Part shown: one piece after another, positions 1 to 16,985 of the stretch
Layout of the letters: each line of letters starts with the position of its first letter
How positions within the stretch are numbered: position 1 is the first letter of the stretch
Origin: Ehretia macrophylla
Taxonomy: Eukaryota > Streptophyta > Magnoliopsida > Boraginales > Ehretiaceae
DNA length: 64,000 nucleotides
Direction: 5' to 3'
Assembly (NCBI GenBank): GCA_037974665.1
Contig: CM075778.1
Coordinates: 13,753,001-13,817,000 of the forward strand
The notes under the pieces: model-generated
Told to the model about the DNA's origin: nothing
The model's input: the letters and a program-made list of their open reading frames with translations, nothing else
Database searches by the model: none
Made by a program: the position numbers and the translations under genes

Positions 1-875
1 TTAAAGAACCTAATTTATTATGAATTGAACATAAATTCTTTACATAATACAATATGAGACGCGGTATTAAATTTTCTTTATGATTATGCGGTACCATTTC
101 AACTTTTGATTTTGCTATTCTATACATGCAGGTTCAGAGGTTTTCTCTATATAAGCAAATTGAGCTATTTCAAGGGACACAAGCATTAATTAGAGCCAAC
201 TTACGACATCAAGCATGTCATCTCTTGTATTCCTTCTTTGAGCTTTTAGCTTGATAGGAAAGCAATCATACGCCTAGTAATTGGGTTGTTGAGAAGTATA
301 TAACTGGTTATTTACTATTAGATAGATAGCTAATGTCCCAAATTGACTTGCTTATCTGTTAGCAGCTAACTTCACTTGCAAACTACCAGGCAAAAGGGTC
401 GAAGGACCGACATCTTCAGGATATATGCTTTTACATTGATTAACATACCTTGGCCTTCGATATGATGGTAAGGATGTCTTTGACAAAAAAATTGGATTAA
501 GTTCTGAATATCACTACAAAATGAACGATACAATCAATGGTTTGGTCCTCCAGTTTCTCGTTTCGTCTAGCAATGTTCACGAGTAAAATTGTCTCCATGA
601 CTAATTGGATTAATCACCACCTGTTCTGCTTGTGGTGGCACCAGTCATCACCTCCTAACAAATATCTTCCCCTATTTGTTCTGTTAAGAGTGAATGATTT
701 CTGTGTTTTGCTTTTGGCCCTCATCCCACGAAAGAGGGGATAGACCAAGGGCTGATATTAAAAAGGAAAGATTAAGAAGAAATTCATGCCAAATACTACT
801 TTGCCGCATTTCAATACGAAGAAGATGTGCTTTTCGGGTAGGTCGCAGAAACACCGGGTAATGCGCATGCGCTGG
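1..875. other. Intergenic sequence, nothing recognised
   Basis: AT-rich DNA beyond the 3' end of the V-ATPase gene. I see no ORF with family resemblance, RNA gene or clear transposon end. The last part (about 684-875) is continuous with the left arm of the inverted repeat at 876. Read on the minus strand it has a short open stretch that could be an old gene fragment, but I recognise no family. Confidence 0.4.
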
Positions 876-1228
876 TATCTGAAGATGCAGCAACTTGCCT
901 TCCAGTTTCAGCTTCCATCTCTGTTTTGGACAAAATGTTCCTGTTTTCTTTCTTGATTCAAATTTGAGATTTTGTGATACAAGATGTTTTGGACAAAATG
1001 TTCCTGTTTTCTTTCTTGATTCAAATTTGAGATTTTGTGATACAAGAATGCAATGTGTATATCTATCTATCTAATGGTGAGTTAAAACTGTGTCGTTACA
1101 TGATCATGCCACATTGCATTCTTGTATCACAAAATCTCAAATTTGAATCAAGAAAGAAAACAGGAACATTTTGTCCAAAACAGAGATGGAAGCTGAAACT
1201 GGAAGGCAAGTTGCTGCATCTTCAGATA
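876..1228. repeat. Perfect long inverted repeat (hairpin) with a duplicated segment
   Basis: The right arm, 1110-1228 (119 nt), is the exact reverse complement of a left arm made of 876-984 plus 1048-1057. The left arm is interrupted only by a second exact copy of 63 nt (985-1047). The spacer 1058-1109 is 52 nt and contains a TATC run. I found no mismatch in the 119-nt stem by eye, so the structure is young or kept by gene conversion. A transcript would fold into a long duplex with a 63-nt bulge, or pair with either copy. I see no target-site duplication or transposase and do not recognise it as a known MITE. Confidence 0.9.
922..1047. repeat. Exact 63-bp tandem duplication in the left hairpin arm
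   Basis: Copies at 922-984 and 985-1047 are identical by eye. Both begin TGTTTTGGAC and end GATACAAGA. The same segment occurs a third time, inverted, in the right arm, so the 63-bp unit is present three times within about 360 bp. Confidence 0.92.
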
Positions 1229-1229
1229 G

Positions 1230-1231
1230 AT

Positions 1232-1288
<57 letters not shown>
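1230..1288. repeat. Compound microsatellite (GATA)n-(TA)n-(GA)n
   Basis: Directly after the right hairpin arm come a short GATA run, about 16 TA units, then about 12 GA units. Such tracts are prone to replication slippage and may be linked to the origin of the adjacent inverted repeat. Confidence 0.9.
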
Positions 1289-1674
1289 TTGCACTAATAA
1301 ATACACACTACCCAGCTGCTCAAGGCTTAGAGAGGAAAAACTTAAATATCTAATTCCATCTTCGCCGGAAATATTTATGCTTAGAGCTTTATTTCACACA
1401 AATCAAAATTAAAACAAAATATAAATATTCCAGACTGATGCCTCTTATTTTTGACATAAAGAAGAAAGGCCATCGATCAGATTACAAAATAATTAATAGC
1501 TATACGAAAAAATATTAAACTTGGACCAAACACGGATTTTAATGTGAATCTCACATACGAAAGCAGATAATCATCTGTCTGTTCACAATCAATAACCCAC
1601 TTTTCCCCTCGAGGAAAGAGCAACTAGGCAGAGACATGGCAAATCGAAAGAAACCTCATGGCCGTGCATACTGA

Positions 1675-7456
<5,782 letters not shown>

Positions 7457-7601
7457 TTTTCCAGACAGATCCGAAATGAAATCTGAATAGAGAGAGAGAG
7501 ATTTGTGAAAGAGAGAAATAAAATGGAGAAAATGTATCCCAACTACAAGATCCGATCGGCGATCAAATCACGCCTAGGGTTTCCAATCGAAATCCACTCC
7601 C

Positions 7602-7640
<39 letters not shown>

Positions 7641-7700
7641 GTTGAAGAAGATAATAAGAAGAGAAGACGAAGAACGTGACGGGATTGATATCTAGCTCCT
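7457..7700 (-). promoter_or_regulatory. VHA-A 5' leader and proximal promoter with CT/GA tracts
   Basis: Upstream of the ATG the sense strand is pyrimidine-rich. A GA run occupies 7606-7634 and a shorter one 7490-7501. A CTATTCAG at about 7482-7489 could be a 3' splice site of a 5'-UTR intron, with a possible GT donor near 7541-7545. The transcription start is not visible from sequence alone. CT-rich leaders are common in highly expressed plant housekeeping genes. Confidence 0.45.
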
Positions 7701-9950
7701 CAGTCTTTTAACAGCGCAGCGCTCTTTCCAGTTTTTGACTTAATGCGGGAGGGAGTGACTATGTGTTGTGAGTCCTGTGGCCATTTTAGAGGCATCCAAT
7801 CATATTGAGCCACGTTGGTAGTGTAATTGCATCTCAGAGTACGACTACGTTTGTGGTAACTTTGTCTTTTCGTGGTGCCATGCCCATGTGAACCTTTGCT
7901 GATATTTGTTGTTACTCGACCCCTTTCTTTTTTTTTTTTTTTTCTTCCAAACTTGACCGATTGACATATGGAATCCTCGTACAAATTCTTAGTTGGTCTA
8001 AGATCATATATAGTAGGAATATAATTTTAGTTAATAAATTTTTATTAGGTATTTTTTACTTAAACTTCCTCCACTTTATATATATGTAACTTAGACTCTA
8101 TACTTGTTAAAAAATGTGACTTAGACCCCTTTTATTAAGAATTCGTTAAATTTTATATTAAATATATACAAAATTACTATTTTACCCTTACAATTTACAC
8201 TAAAAATACATTTTTGCACTCATTCTTTTCCTTTTCCCCTATTCTTTTCTATTTTTTTCCCTTCCTCATTTGTTCTTACACAAAACCACCCCATTCTCGA
8301 CAACTGCATCCCCTCCATCTCCATTTCTCCTACCTTGACACCAGCCCCAACGACATCACCTCTAACTCCCAAACCTCACTACTTTACCCTCGGCTTCCAC
8401 CCCGTGCGGCAGCCCCCATCTCGGCACCCCCTCAATATCCGCCCAAACCCCAAACCCTAAAACCAACCACCACAATTTGTTAACTTAAAAAAAAAAAAAT
8501 TAAATAGGAAAGGAGTCCAAAAATATGAAAAAAAAATCTAAATTTAAATGTAAAACAATCTAAAAATATAATAAATCACAGTTCATTCTAGAAGCTACGT
8601 ATTTGTTATATTATATGCTACGCAAAAATTTTAGAAGTACCCAAGTTTTGTGCAAAAATTTACGGATCAATTATCATTGTCTTATATTAAGTTAATGCAA
8701 ATGACACCCTCTTAATCTTCATTTCTAAATCATTTTTGCAAACCAACATAACCCATTTCTCACTTGTGATGTGACACCATTGTAACAAAAATCTAAGTGT
8801 CGTATATTATCTCATTTAATTAGTATATAGTGATGGGAGAAAAATGAACTTCAATACTTCATTCATAGAAATTATTATGGTTAAAGAATGATTCAACAGA
8901 AGTAACCACAACCAGAAAAATTTCAGCAATTTAATAGAGGTCTATGAATCGACTTTTCCTGCAAAACTAAAGTTTATCTTCAGATTTTATGAGCTACCAT
9001 CTATGTCACATGGTTATGTCTTTCTAAAGATCAGACCAAGAATCTTCTAATGTTTTCTAATTAAAAATCAGTTCAAAGAAAACAACACATATGAGTGAAC
9101 TTTGCTCTTTTTAATTAACAAAGATAATGTGAATGCCTTCATGAAAGATTCTCCACCTTCAAAAGATAAGACAAAATGATCAACACAGTAATTCTTTATC
9201 AGTTTACACTTATAACTTTTTGCATAACATGTCTAAATGAGTTCACCATGTTGTTAGCACAATAGATAGCTTTAGAGGATGTTAATGGGTTTGAATCTTT
9301 TCATATTGAAGACAAATAAGATATTTAACAAAAAAATTTAAAATAAAATAAAATAAAATAGCTTTTATGAGTTTGAACCTTTGAATATTGAAGCTTTGAG
9401 GACTACTTGGGCCTTGAGGTGTAGCGCAGGTGAAAGGACCTTCACAAAGCTTATGGAGAAAACATAGCTTAGAACCAAGAAAGTGCATGGCTAGAATTTC
9501 AAAACTTTCTATAACAAAGCTATGTACATCCAAAAACCCTAGTCTTGATTTCATATGATTAACATAGTAAAACATATATATACAACTATATATATATATA
9601 ATAGAGAGATATACAAGATATACCTCTTGAAGATCTTAGCAAATGATGATGAAGAAGCAAGCTCAAGCTTTGACAAATCCTCCCACAAGTGCAAGAATCC
9701 TAAGTTGTCCACACAAGCTTGAATGAGTCTCCTTGATCAACTAAGATGATGTGCTAGCTTCTTGTTAATGTTGGATAAGCAAGAAGAAGAAGATGAGCAA
9801 AAATAATTTTCTCCTATTCCTTCTTTGGGTTAGTCGAAAATCTCAAGGTAGAATTGAGAGAAGATTGTATCTTCTATATCTTATCTAGCTATTGTATATT
9901 GTATGTAATTTATAATGTGTAATATCTTGAAGACAATAGATAGTGGATTA
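7701..9950. other. Intergenic region between VHA-A and the transposon cluster
   Basis: AT-rich, with no convincing gene. The 7930-7945 poly-T and the 8030-8220 block are typical intergenic repeat-like sequence. A C-rich stretch at 8280-8480 gives an ORF without family resemblance. From about 9600 to 9950 the minus strand reads like the R-U5 part of a copia LTR, but I find no second copy in the window to prove it. Confidence 0.4.
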
Positions 9951-10018
9951 TGACACACTTCACAATAGGCATTTATCTTGTCTTGCTTTAATCCTAGCCA
10001 TTCAAATAATATCTATGA

Positions 10019-10633
10019 CTAAGCATGTGCTATAGCCCCATTATTATCACAATACAAAGGTATTGGAAACTCAATGGATGGAACCACTTCAAGTTCTTTC
10101 AGGAACTTCTTGATCCAAACCGCTTCCTTTGCAGCATTACATGTAGCAATGTATTCGGCTTCCATAGTGGATTCAGTAGTCACAGGCTGTTTGGAACTTT
10201 TCCAACTGACTGTTCCTTCATTACAAATAAATACAAACCCAGATGTAGACTTTCTATTATCTCTATCAGATTGAAAATCTGAATCAGTGAATCCGTCCAC
10301 ACGGAGTTCACCGCCTCCATAGATTAAAACCAAATATTTAGTCCTTCTCAAGAACTTAAGGATGTGTTTTACTACTATCCAGTGACCTTTACCTGGATCA
10401 GACCAATATTTGATTGTAACACTTACAGCATAAGCAAGATCAGGCCATGTACATAGCATGGCATACATAAGACTACCTATGGCGGAAGCATACGGTATTT
10501 TTTCCATGTGTTGCCGTTCAACATCGGTTTTTGGAGATATTTCTTTAGAAATATACACACCGTGCCTCATAGGCAAGAGACCTTTCTTAGGACTCTTCAT
10601 CTTGAATTTCTTCAAGATCTTGTCTATGTACAT
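10019..10633 (-). pseudogene. Copia-1 RT C-terminus and RNase H
   Basis: About 204 codons of open frame. The sequence runs from the RT connection region (SLMYAMLCTWPDLAYAV) into the copia RNase H (DGFTDSDFQSD, STSGFVF, ESTMEAEYIA, CDNNGAIAHA). It ends at a stop just before the usual conserved His-containing block, so RNase H is truncated. Its frame differs from that of the RT segment upstream (11114-10881), so at least one frameshift lies near 10,640-10,880. Confidence 0.85.
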
Positions 10634-10880
10634 GCTTTGGGATAACCAATTAATCTTTTCGTTCTATCCCTATAGACACGACTTCCCAACAAGATATAAG
10701 TGACTTTTCCCAAATCCTTCATGGAGAATTTATTTCTCAACCAAACCTTTGCGGACATCATATGACCCATGTCATTACCTATGATCAGTAATCATCCACA
10801 TACAAGAAAAGAAAAGTGACTGCATTCCCACTAACCTTCTTGTATACACAGGGTTCATCATCATTTCTAATGAAACCAAA

Positions 10881-11417
10881 CTATTTGACTTCATTATTAA
10901 ATCTGATGTTCCAAGACCGAGAAGCTTGTTTGAGACCATAAATTGATCTCTTAAGCTTGCATACTTTATGATCTTTAGATTCAAAACCTTTGGGTTGCTC
11001 CATATAAATATCTTCATCAAGATATACATTAAGGAACGCAATTTTGACATCCATCTGCCAAATGTCATAATAGTATGCAGCGATTGCAAGCATTATGCGA
11101 ATGGACTTAAACATAGTAACTGGTGAAAAAGTCTCATCATAATCAATCCCTTGTTTTTGACGATAACCTTTAGCAACCAGTCTTGCTTTAAAAGTCTATA
11201 CTTTTCCATCAGCTCCTAGTTTTCTTTTGAACACCCATTTGCATCCTATAGGTACAATACCTTCAGGAGGGTCTACCAAGGTCCAAACGTCGTTGGAGTA
11301 CATAGAATTCATTTCTACATGCATCGCTTGTCTCCATTTCTCAAAGTCAATATTTTGTATTGCATCATCATAGGTAGTAGGATCATCAATATGATCATTA
11401 TCCTCAACAATAAACAA
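10881..11417 (-). pseudogene. Copia-1 reverse transcriptase, N-terminal part
   Basis: Shows the copia RT start (NDVWTLVDPPEG, GCKWVFKRKLGADGK), an in-frame stop near 11196, then the palm region [18 protein letters not shown] and [16 protein letters not shown]-type box follows at about 10,790 in another frame (FLYVDDY). Internal stops and at least one frameshift make it non-functional. Confidence 0.85.
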
Positions 11418-11839
11418 TTTTTGCGCTTCCTCAAGAAGATAATCATATCTTTCAAGAGGATGGGATATCTTACTAGACCTATGAGGAACCTGTGTTGTAA
11501 TATGTTCTGGACTCTGTTGAACATTTTCAGAATCTTGATTTGGTTACTTTGTGCTCCTCTATTTCTGTTTTCCTCCCAATGCCACCTTCTTGAATAAACT
11601 TTTTTTTCAAGAAAGATAGCATCGTGGCTGATCAAAATCCTTTGATCACTAGGAATATAAAAATAATATCATTTAGTTTCCTTAGGATATCCCACAAAAT
11701 GACCTTTATCAGATCTAGCTTTCAACTCGTCTTGAGTTTCTTAACAAAAGAAGGACAACCTCAAATCTTAATATGATTAAGACTTGGTTTCTTACGAACC
11801 TATAACTCATTCGGTATAGTAGGAACAACTTTAGATGGA

Positions 11840-12420
11840 ACTCTGTTCAATAGATATATGGCTGTAAGAAGGGACAACCCCACAATGAAATAGGGAGATC
11901 AGTGTAACTGATCATAGATTGTACCATATCCATCAATGTACGATTCCTACGTTTAGACACCTCATTTAATTGTGGTATGGCCGGTGGTGTCGATTGTGAT
12001 ATTATACTAGCCTCTTTGAGATAATCAAGAAATTCGGTACTCAAGTATTCACCTCCACGATCTGATCTCAAAGTTTTAATCTTTTTTCACAATTGGTTTT
12101 CTACTTTGGCCTTAAACTCTCTGAACTTTTCAAAAGCTTCAGACTTATACTTCATCAAGTATATATAACCATACGATGAATAATTATTAGTAAAAGTTAT
12201 GAAGTAGTTGTAACCACCTCGGGCCATTTCTCTAAATGGTCCACATATATCAGTATGTATTAATCCTAACAATTTTGTAGCTCTTACACCTTGTCCAATA
12301 AAAGGTGATTTGGTCATCTTACCAAGAATACAAGATTCGCAAGTAGGGTTGGGTTCAAATCCCAATGAACCAATAAGTTCATTTTGAGCCATCCATGCCA
12401 ATCTTTTATCATTGATATGT
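11840..12420 (-). pseudogene. Copia-1 GAG-pre-integrase and integrase core
   Basis: Contains a degraded zinc-binding block (CESCILGKMTKSPF), HTDICGPF of the integrase core and the SDRGGEY block with the second Asp. The position that should hold the catalytic Glu reads NEVSKRRNRT, so the Glu is a Lys. Stops interrupt it at about 12086 and 12418. Even if translated it should lack strand-transfer activity. Confidence 0.82.
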
Positions 12421-12476
12421 CAAAGTCTTAAGTGCCATAATTGTTTTGGATTAGTTTGGTTATCTTGAGGACGCTT

Positions 12477-13295
12477 TCATTTTGAAGTAGTAGTTGATGT
12501 AGATGTAATATGCATACATTCGTTGACATCAAGATGATAAAGACCATTTACCAAAGTAGCCTTGCCAACATATTCATTATGATAACGAATATTACAATAA
12601 TTGTTAACAAAGGAAAATTCATAATTTTCATTGACAAGTTTAGGAATAGACACTATATTTCTAACAACTTTTGGTACATATAGAACATCATCAAGATACA
12701 AGACTTGCCCGGTAGGCATATGTATATCCATACTACCCTTAGCCAAGGCAGCAACATTTGCTCCATTGCCAACCTTCAAAATCACTTCACGCTTCCTAAG
12801 CGCAACCCTGTCATTTAGATTATGTACAAAAACACAAACATGAGTTGTAGCACCAGAATCCAAAATCCAAGAAGTATAATTGTGACTAATAGAAAGATTA
12901 GTCTCAATCACAAACATAAAAGAAATTATACCTTTATCAGTAGCTATATTAGCTCGCTGCTCCTTCAACTGTTGAAAATACAAAGAACAATTTCTTTTCC
13001 AATGACCATCTTGTTTGCAATGGAAACAGGTACCCTCAAATACCTTTTATGTTCCCTTCTTCTTACCAACACCTCCTATGGCCTTAGGGCCAGAGTTTTT
13101 CTTCTTGTTATTGTTCTTCTTCTTTTTTAGCTTGGAGCCAGAAGATTAAGCAACAGTCAAGATAGACTTTTCCTTTTGCCACCCTTTAACTAAGACTGGG
13201 TAGTTTTTAACATGTTTAATAACTCAGACAAAGAACATTCAAGCTTGTTCATGTTGAAGTTGATGATAAACTGACTGAATGATGGTGGCACAGAC
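12477..13295 (-). pseudogene. Copia-1 gag C-terminus, CCHC knuckle and protease
   Basis: The 13295 end continues the gag left at 23344. A zinc knuckle of form CX2CX4HX4C (CFHCKQDGHWKRNC) lies near 13000-13042. The aspartic protease motif WILDSGATTHVC lies near 12,870-12,840. Several in-frame stops occur before the knuckle. The lysine-rich run between gag and knuckle is usual for copia nucleocapsid. Confidence 0.85.
13291..13295. repeat. Target-site duplication CAGAC, left copy
   Basis: The five bases CAGAC precede the TGTAACGCCC terminus of gypsy-A and recur at 23344-23348 after its other terminus. Five bp is the normal duplication for Ty3/gypsy elements. The identity shows a single unrearranged insertion. 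Confidence 0.9.
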
Positions 13296-15782
13296 TGTAA
13301 CGCCCCGACCCAACCCCACGCTAAAGGTTAAGTCGGGACCCGATAAATGGACAGAGTTTTCTCTGTACCGCGGGCATTTTGCAAACCTGTAAATGCTCAA
13401 AATAGCCACAATATATTAAAACAAGCTTTTATAATTAAAGTTCAAAGGTTCAAGGCCATCCAAGCTAGGAAACAAACAACAGCTCCAAATCACACAAGCA
13501 TGCATCCAACTTAACTTTTCATTAAACCTTTTTAACATGCCATTCTATGATAACATTAGAGCAATCTTAGAAGTTGAAATCAACATACCTCTAAACATAC
13601 ACCCCCAAGCATGCAAGAACAAAAAGGAGAATTAAAAGTTATTACAAGCCATAATATCTCAAAACTAACATTACAACCAACAACTTTCAACTTGTAACTA
13701 CAAGAATATACATAGCCTTAAGGCCACAAAATAGATCATAACATAGTAGTACAAGAACACCATGTAATAACCAAAAAAATCATATCCACCTCAGGCAATA
13801 AACACACAGCAACTAGGGCAAAGGGTCAGCCTGAACTTCTTCTTCTTCCACTAGCTGGGGATCACCCTCAGCACTTCCTGAAACATGATATCGAGGTATG
13901 AGTAACATTGTTGCCCAGTGAGGGATAAGGTCCCGGGGCGTGCAATGCAACAGATAAAACAATTAAACAACAATAGCAATTAAACAATTTAAGAAGTAAC
14001 AATAGCTTAAATAACCACACATTAAAAAGGATATATTTCACATAACCCCTATACTCCAATCTTCACTTGGTCTTCATTCACGATCCACGAACCACGATCA
14101 CGATCACGATAAGCCGGCATAACCCCAAACACTCCAGTGGGTGTACTCTGGATGTACCCTGATAATCCTACGACCCAACATCCCCTGACAATCTCCGGAC
14201 CAGACGAATGAGGGACTAGGGCACGGAGTTTGAAAATCCACCGACAAGCCCTCTGCCGCCAAGCCGATATTCAACATATCCGCCCCTGACACTATGGTTG
14301 CGCAACCACTATGCAATGCACTTAACGATGATAAGTCAATATAAAAAATATAAGCAATAACATATAAGAGGATCAACAAAGTAGGTTGACATCAGAATAG
14401 ATAGATTAGAAGCAGTTTATACAAGCAAATAAGCAACTTTACGAAGGGGCATGTATAAGATATATTTAGAATTATACCAAAAGTTCCAAATCAACTTGAA
14501 ACCACATTTGAACACCTAAGGAGCCATGCCATGGACTTAGAAGCGAGAAACAACTGAATTTGCACCTAAATCCCTTTGTTATTCAAGCTATTTTTCTTCC
14601 GAATCAAAGTTAAAGTTCCAAATTTGAGGGGAAGCTATACTAATCTTCTAAGTAACCCCTAAGGTACCCCTACAACACTCAAACACGTGCAATTACCCGC
14701 AATTATCCCAAAAGCCCAAATTTCCCTCTTATGGCTTTAAACTACACATACTTCAACTGGGCTTCAAATGAGGGTTGGCAAAACTTCTAAAGCACCTAGG
14801 TATCCTAAGCATTCTAAAAGTGAAGCCCGAATCCACCCGGATTCACATTAACCCCGAAATCTCTTTGTTAAAGTCGGCTAATTCACGTTCAATGCAAATT
14901 TAAAGCAATTCAAATGCACGGGGCTATTAGACTACCTTCATTAGCACCTAAGGCATCTATTAGAAGCATTGAATCAAGATAATTCATGCAATTACACAAA
15001 ACCCTAGAATTTCATCACTATTCACCTCATAAATCAAATTAATGATTCTAACCGTTTAAAATACAAACCAATGGCTCAAATGCGTTCCCTAGCACTTATA
15101 TACAAGGTATAATAGAATAAGTAAGCATTACAATAGCATTGGAACACATTTCTAACAAATCAAGAAAATAGCAACAATTTTAAAATGCGCAAAAAGTCAT
15201 GAAATCCCTCACCAATGCGCGTAGGAACACTTAGAAGGCTTGCACACACCCTAATCTACTTGCTCTAGGCTTGGAGTGGCTTGGATTGAAGAGTTGAAGA
15301 TGAAAAATCCCTCCTTGTGGCTGCTTGAGGCTCTCGGCCTTCTACAGTGAAATTTCAGCTCCTATTTTTTTTTTTTACAAGTTATGAGCTTAATTGCCTT
15401 ATGTTGAGTATATATGATAGGTGGGGACATGTTGGGTGTTTAAGTGGCCCACTAAAAAGTGCATAGATAGCTTTAAACGAGTCTAAAGTGCAAGGTATAA
15501 GCTAGTTAGTTAAAACACTAAGTTATGTTACGTAATACTATTCATTAGTTCATTAAACTATTTTCTAAACGAGTACTCCTATCGTTTCTAGCTCAATTGC
15601 ACATTTTTCCCACTCCTTTAACAATTAATATGATTTAATCAAAATGCTAATTCACGAACATAATACAGTTTGAAATTAGAGTGAATAGTAGCTAAGAAAG
15701 ACAATAAGTAAAACACAGAATTAAATGCGCAAATAAGGGATGTAATAGTAAATGAATGTATGGCAAAGTCTCGGGCGTCATA
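13296..15782 (-). repeat. Gypsy-A 3' LTR
   Basis: Begins TGTAACGCCCC on the plus strand and ends GGGCGTCATA, against GGGCGTCACA in the other copy, so the outer TG of this LTR has mutated. It contains CCCAGTGAGGGA near 13915 and the palindrome GGTTGCGCAACC at 14296-14307, both shared with elements B and C. A TATATA run near 15410 is a possible promoter in element orientation. Confidence 0.93.
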
Positions 15783-15798
15783 TCCTCTCTCCCTTAAA
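15783..15798 (-). promoter_or_regulatory. Gypsy-A polypurine tract with upstream inverted repeat
   Basis: On the minus strand AAGGGAGAGAGGA abuts the 3' LTR; this primes plus-strand DNA synthesis. Just upstream (about 15807-15824) is a short palindrome AATTGCGT-GG-ACGCAATT. B and C have matching versions at the same place. Confidence 0.85.
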
Positions 15799-15839
15799 CT
15801 AATTGCGTCCACGCAATTCTTACATGAATCGGCGAATAA

Positions 15840-16508
15840 CTATGGATATTTCTCTCGCATCTGATCCTCTCTCTCCCATGTAGTATCCTCTAACCCGTGA
15901 TGATCCCACAGAACTTTAACCATCGGAATGCTTTTAGTCCTCAGCTCTTGAACTTTCTGATCAACAATTCGAAGTGGTTTCTCTGTGTAGGTCAAAGTTT
16001 TACTAATCTCTAGTGGCTCGGGCTCAAGAACATGAGAAGGATCTGGCTGATACTTCCGAAGCATAGAAACATGGAAGACATCATGAATTCTGCCCAGGCT
16101 AGGAGGCAAAGCTAGACGATAAGCCAAATCACCAATAGTTTCAATTACTTCAAACGGTCCCACGTAACTAGGACTGAGTTTACCTCCCTTGCCATGGCAA
16201 ATCAAGCCCTTGCGAGGAGAAATTTTCAGAAATACCCGAGCAAATTTCAGATCACGACAGCGTCTATCTACATAACTCTTTTGCTGACTCTGTGCTGTAA
16301 GCATTCTTTTTCTGATAAGCTGAACATTATCAATCATTCTGTTCATCTCTGGCAATAAAGTAGGATCAATAGATTTGGACTCTCCAACTTCATCCCAATA
16401 TAAAGGAGATATGCATTTTCGCCCATACAAAGCCTCATACGGTGCCATACCGATAGTAGCTTGATAACTGTTGTTATAAGCAAATTCTGCAAGAGGTAAG
16501 TATTTCTC
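15840..16508 (-). pseudogene. Gypsy-A integrase C-terminus with chromodomain
   Basis: Contains MAPYEALYGRKC, the GPY/F-type module (YVGPFEVIETIGDLAYRL), FHVSMLRKY, then a chromodomain-like tail with IPMVKVLWDHHGLEDTTWE. Chromodomains in this lineage are thought to direct integration to heterochromatin, which fits the nested setting. The final TAG lies at 15840-15842. Confidence 0.88.
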
Positions 16509-16985
16509 CTAACTCTTACCGAAGTTCAGAATGCACGCTCGGAGCATATCCTCAAGTATTAAGATAGTTCTTTCAGATTGTCCATCAATTTGAGGATGAT
16601 GAGAGGTACTGAAGTTCAATGTCGTGCCCAAAGCTTTCTGAATCTTCTGCCATAACTGAGATGTGAATCTGGGATCTCTGTCTGACACAATACTCTTGTG
16701 AATTCCATGAAGTTTAACAATATTCTCAACATAAATTTCAGCCAACCTATCAAGAGATTTAGTTTTCTTTGTAGCAATAAAATGAGAGGTTTTGGTCAAT
16801 CTATCCACAACAACCCAGACTGAATCATGACCTCTCGAAGACCGCGGTAAATCTGACACGAAATCCATGGTAATGTGATCCCATTTCCAAACAAGAATGG
16901 CCAACGGCTGCAACAACCCTGCCGGTCTCTGATGTTCAGCTTTAACTTTCTGACATATAAGACATTTAGCCACATAGTCAGCAAT
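16509..16985 (-). pseudogene. Gypsy-A integrase catalytic core
   Basis: The three catalytic acidic residues are visible: Asp in ITMDFVSDLP, Asp in SDRDPRFTS, and Glu in QIDGQSERT. The frame ends with TAG at 16509 where relatives have Trp in the block before YLPLAEFAYNNS. Confidence 0.92.

Larger units (their letters stand above)
9960..13295 (-). mobile_element. Copia-1 retrotransposon, 3' part, disrupted by gypsy-A
   Basis: Decayed Ty1/copia element on the minus strand. From right to left it carries the end of gag with a CCHC knuckle, protease, integrase, reverse transcriptase and RNase H. It is the continuation of the gag at 23344-23836. The two halves are separated by gypsy-A, whose 5-bp target-site duplication CAGAC lies at 13291-13295 and 23344-23348. 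The gag reading continues across the gap in sense (the peptide resumes PPSFSQFIINFN), which proves the nesting. The 3' end stops inside RNase H at 10019, and no intact 3' LTR was found. Confidence 0.9.

Noticed and set aside
1037-1297. 86-codon ORF across the hairpin and microsatellite
   Set aside because: Its C-terminus is a translated TA/GA repeat (IYIYIY, RERERE) and the rest is hairpin stem; no sign of coding selection.
8214-8483. 89-codon Pro-rich plus-strand ORF
   Set aside because: Low-complexity C-rich sequence in AT-rich intergenic DNA, no family resemblance and no splice context.
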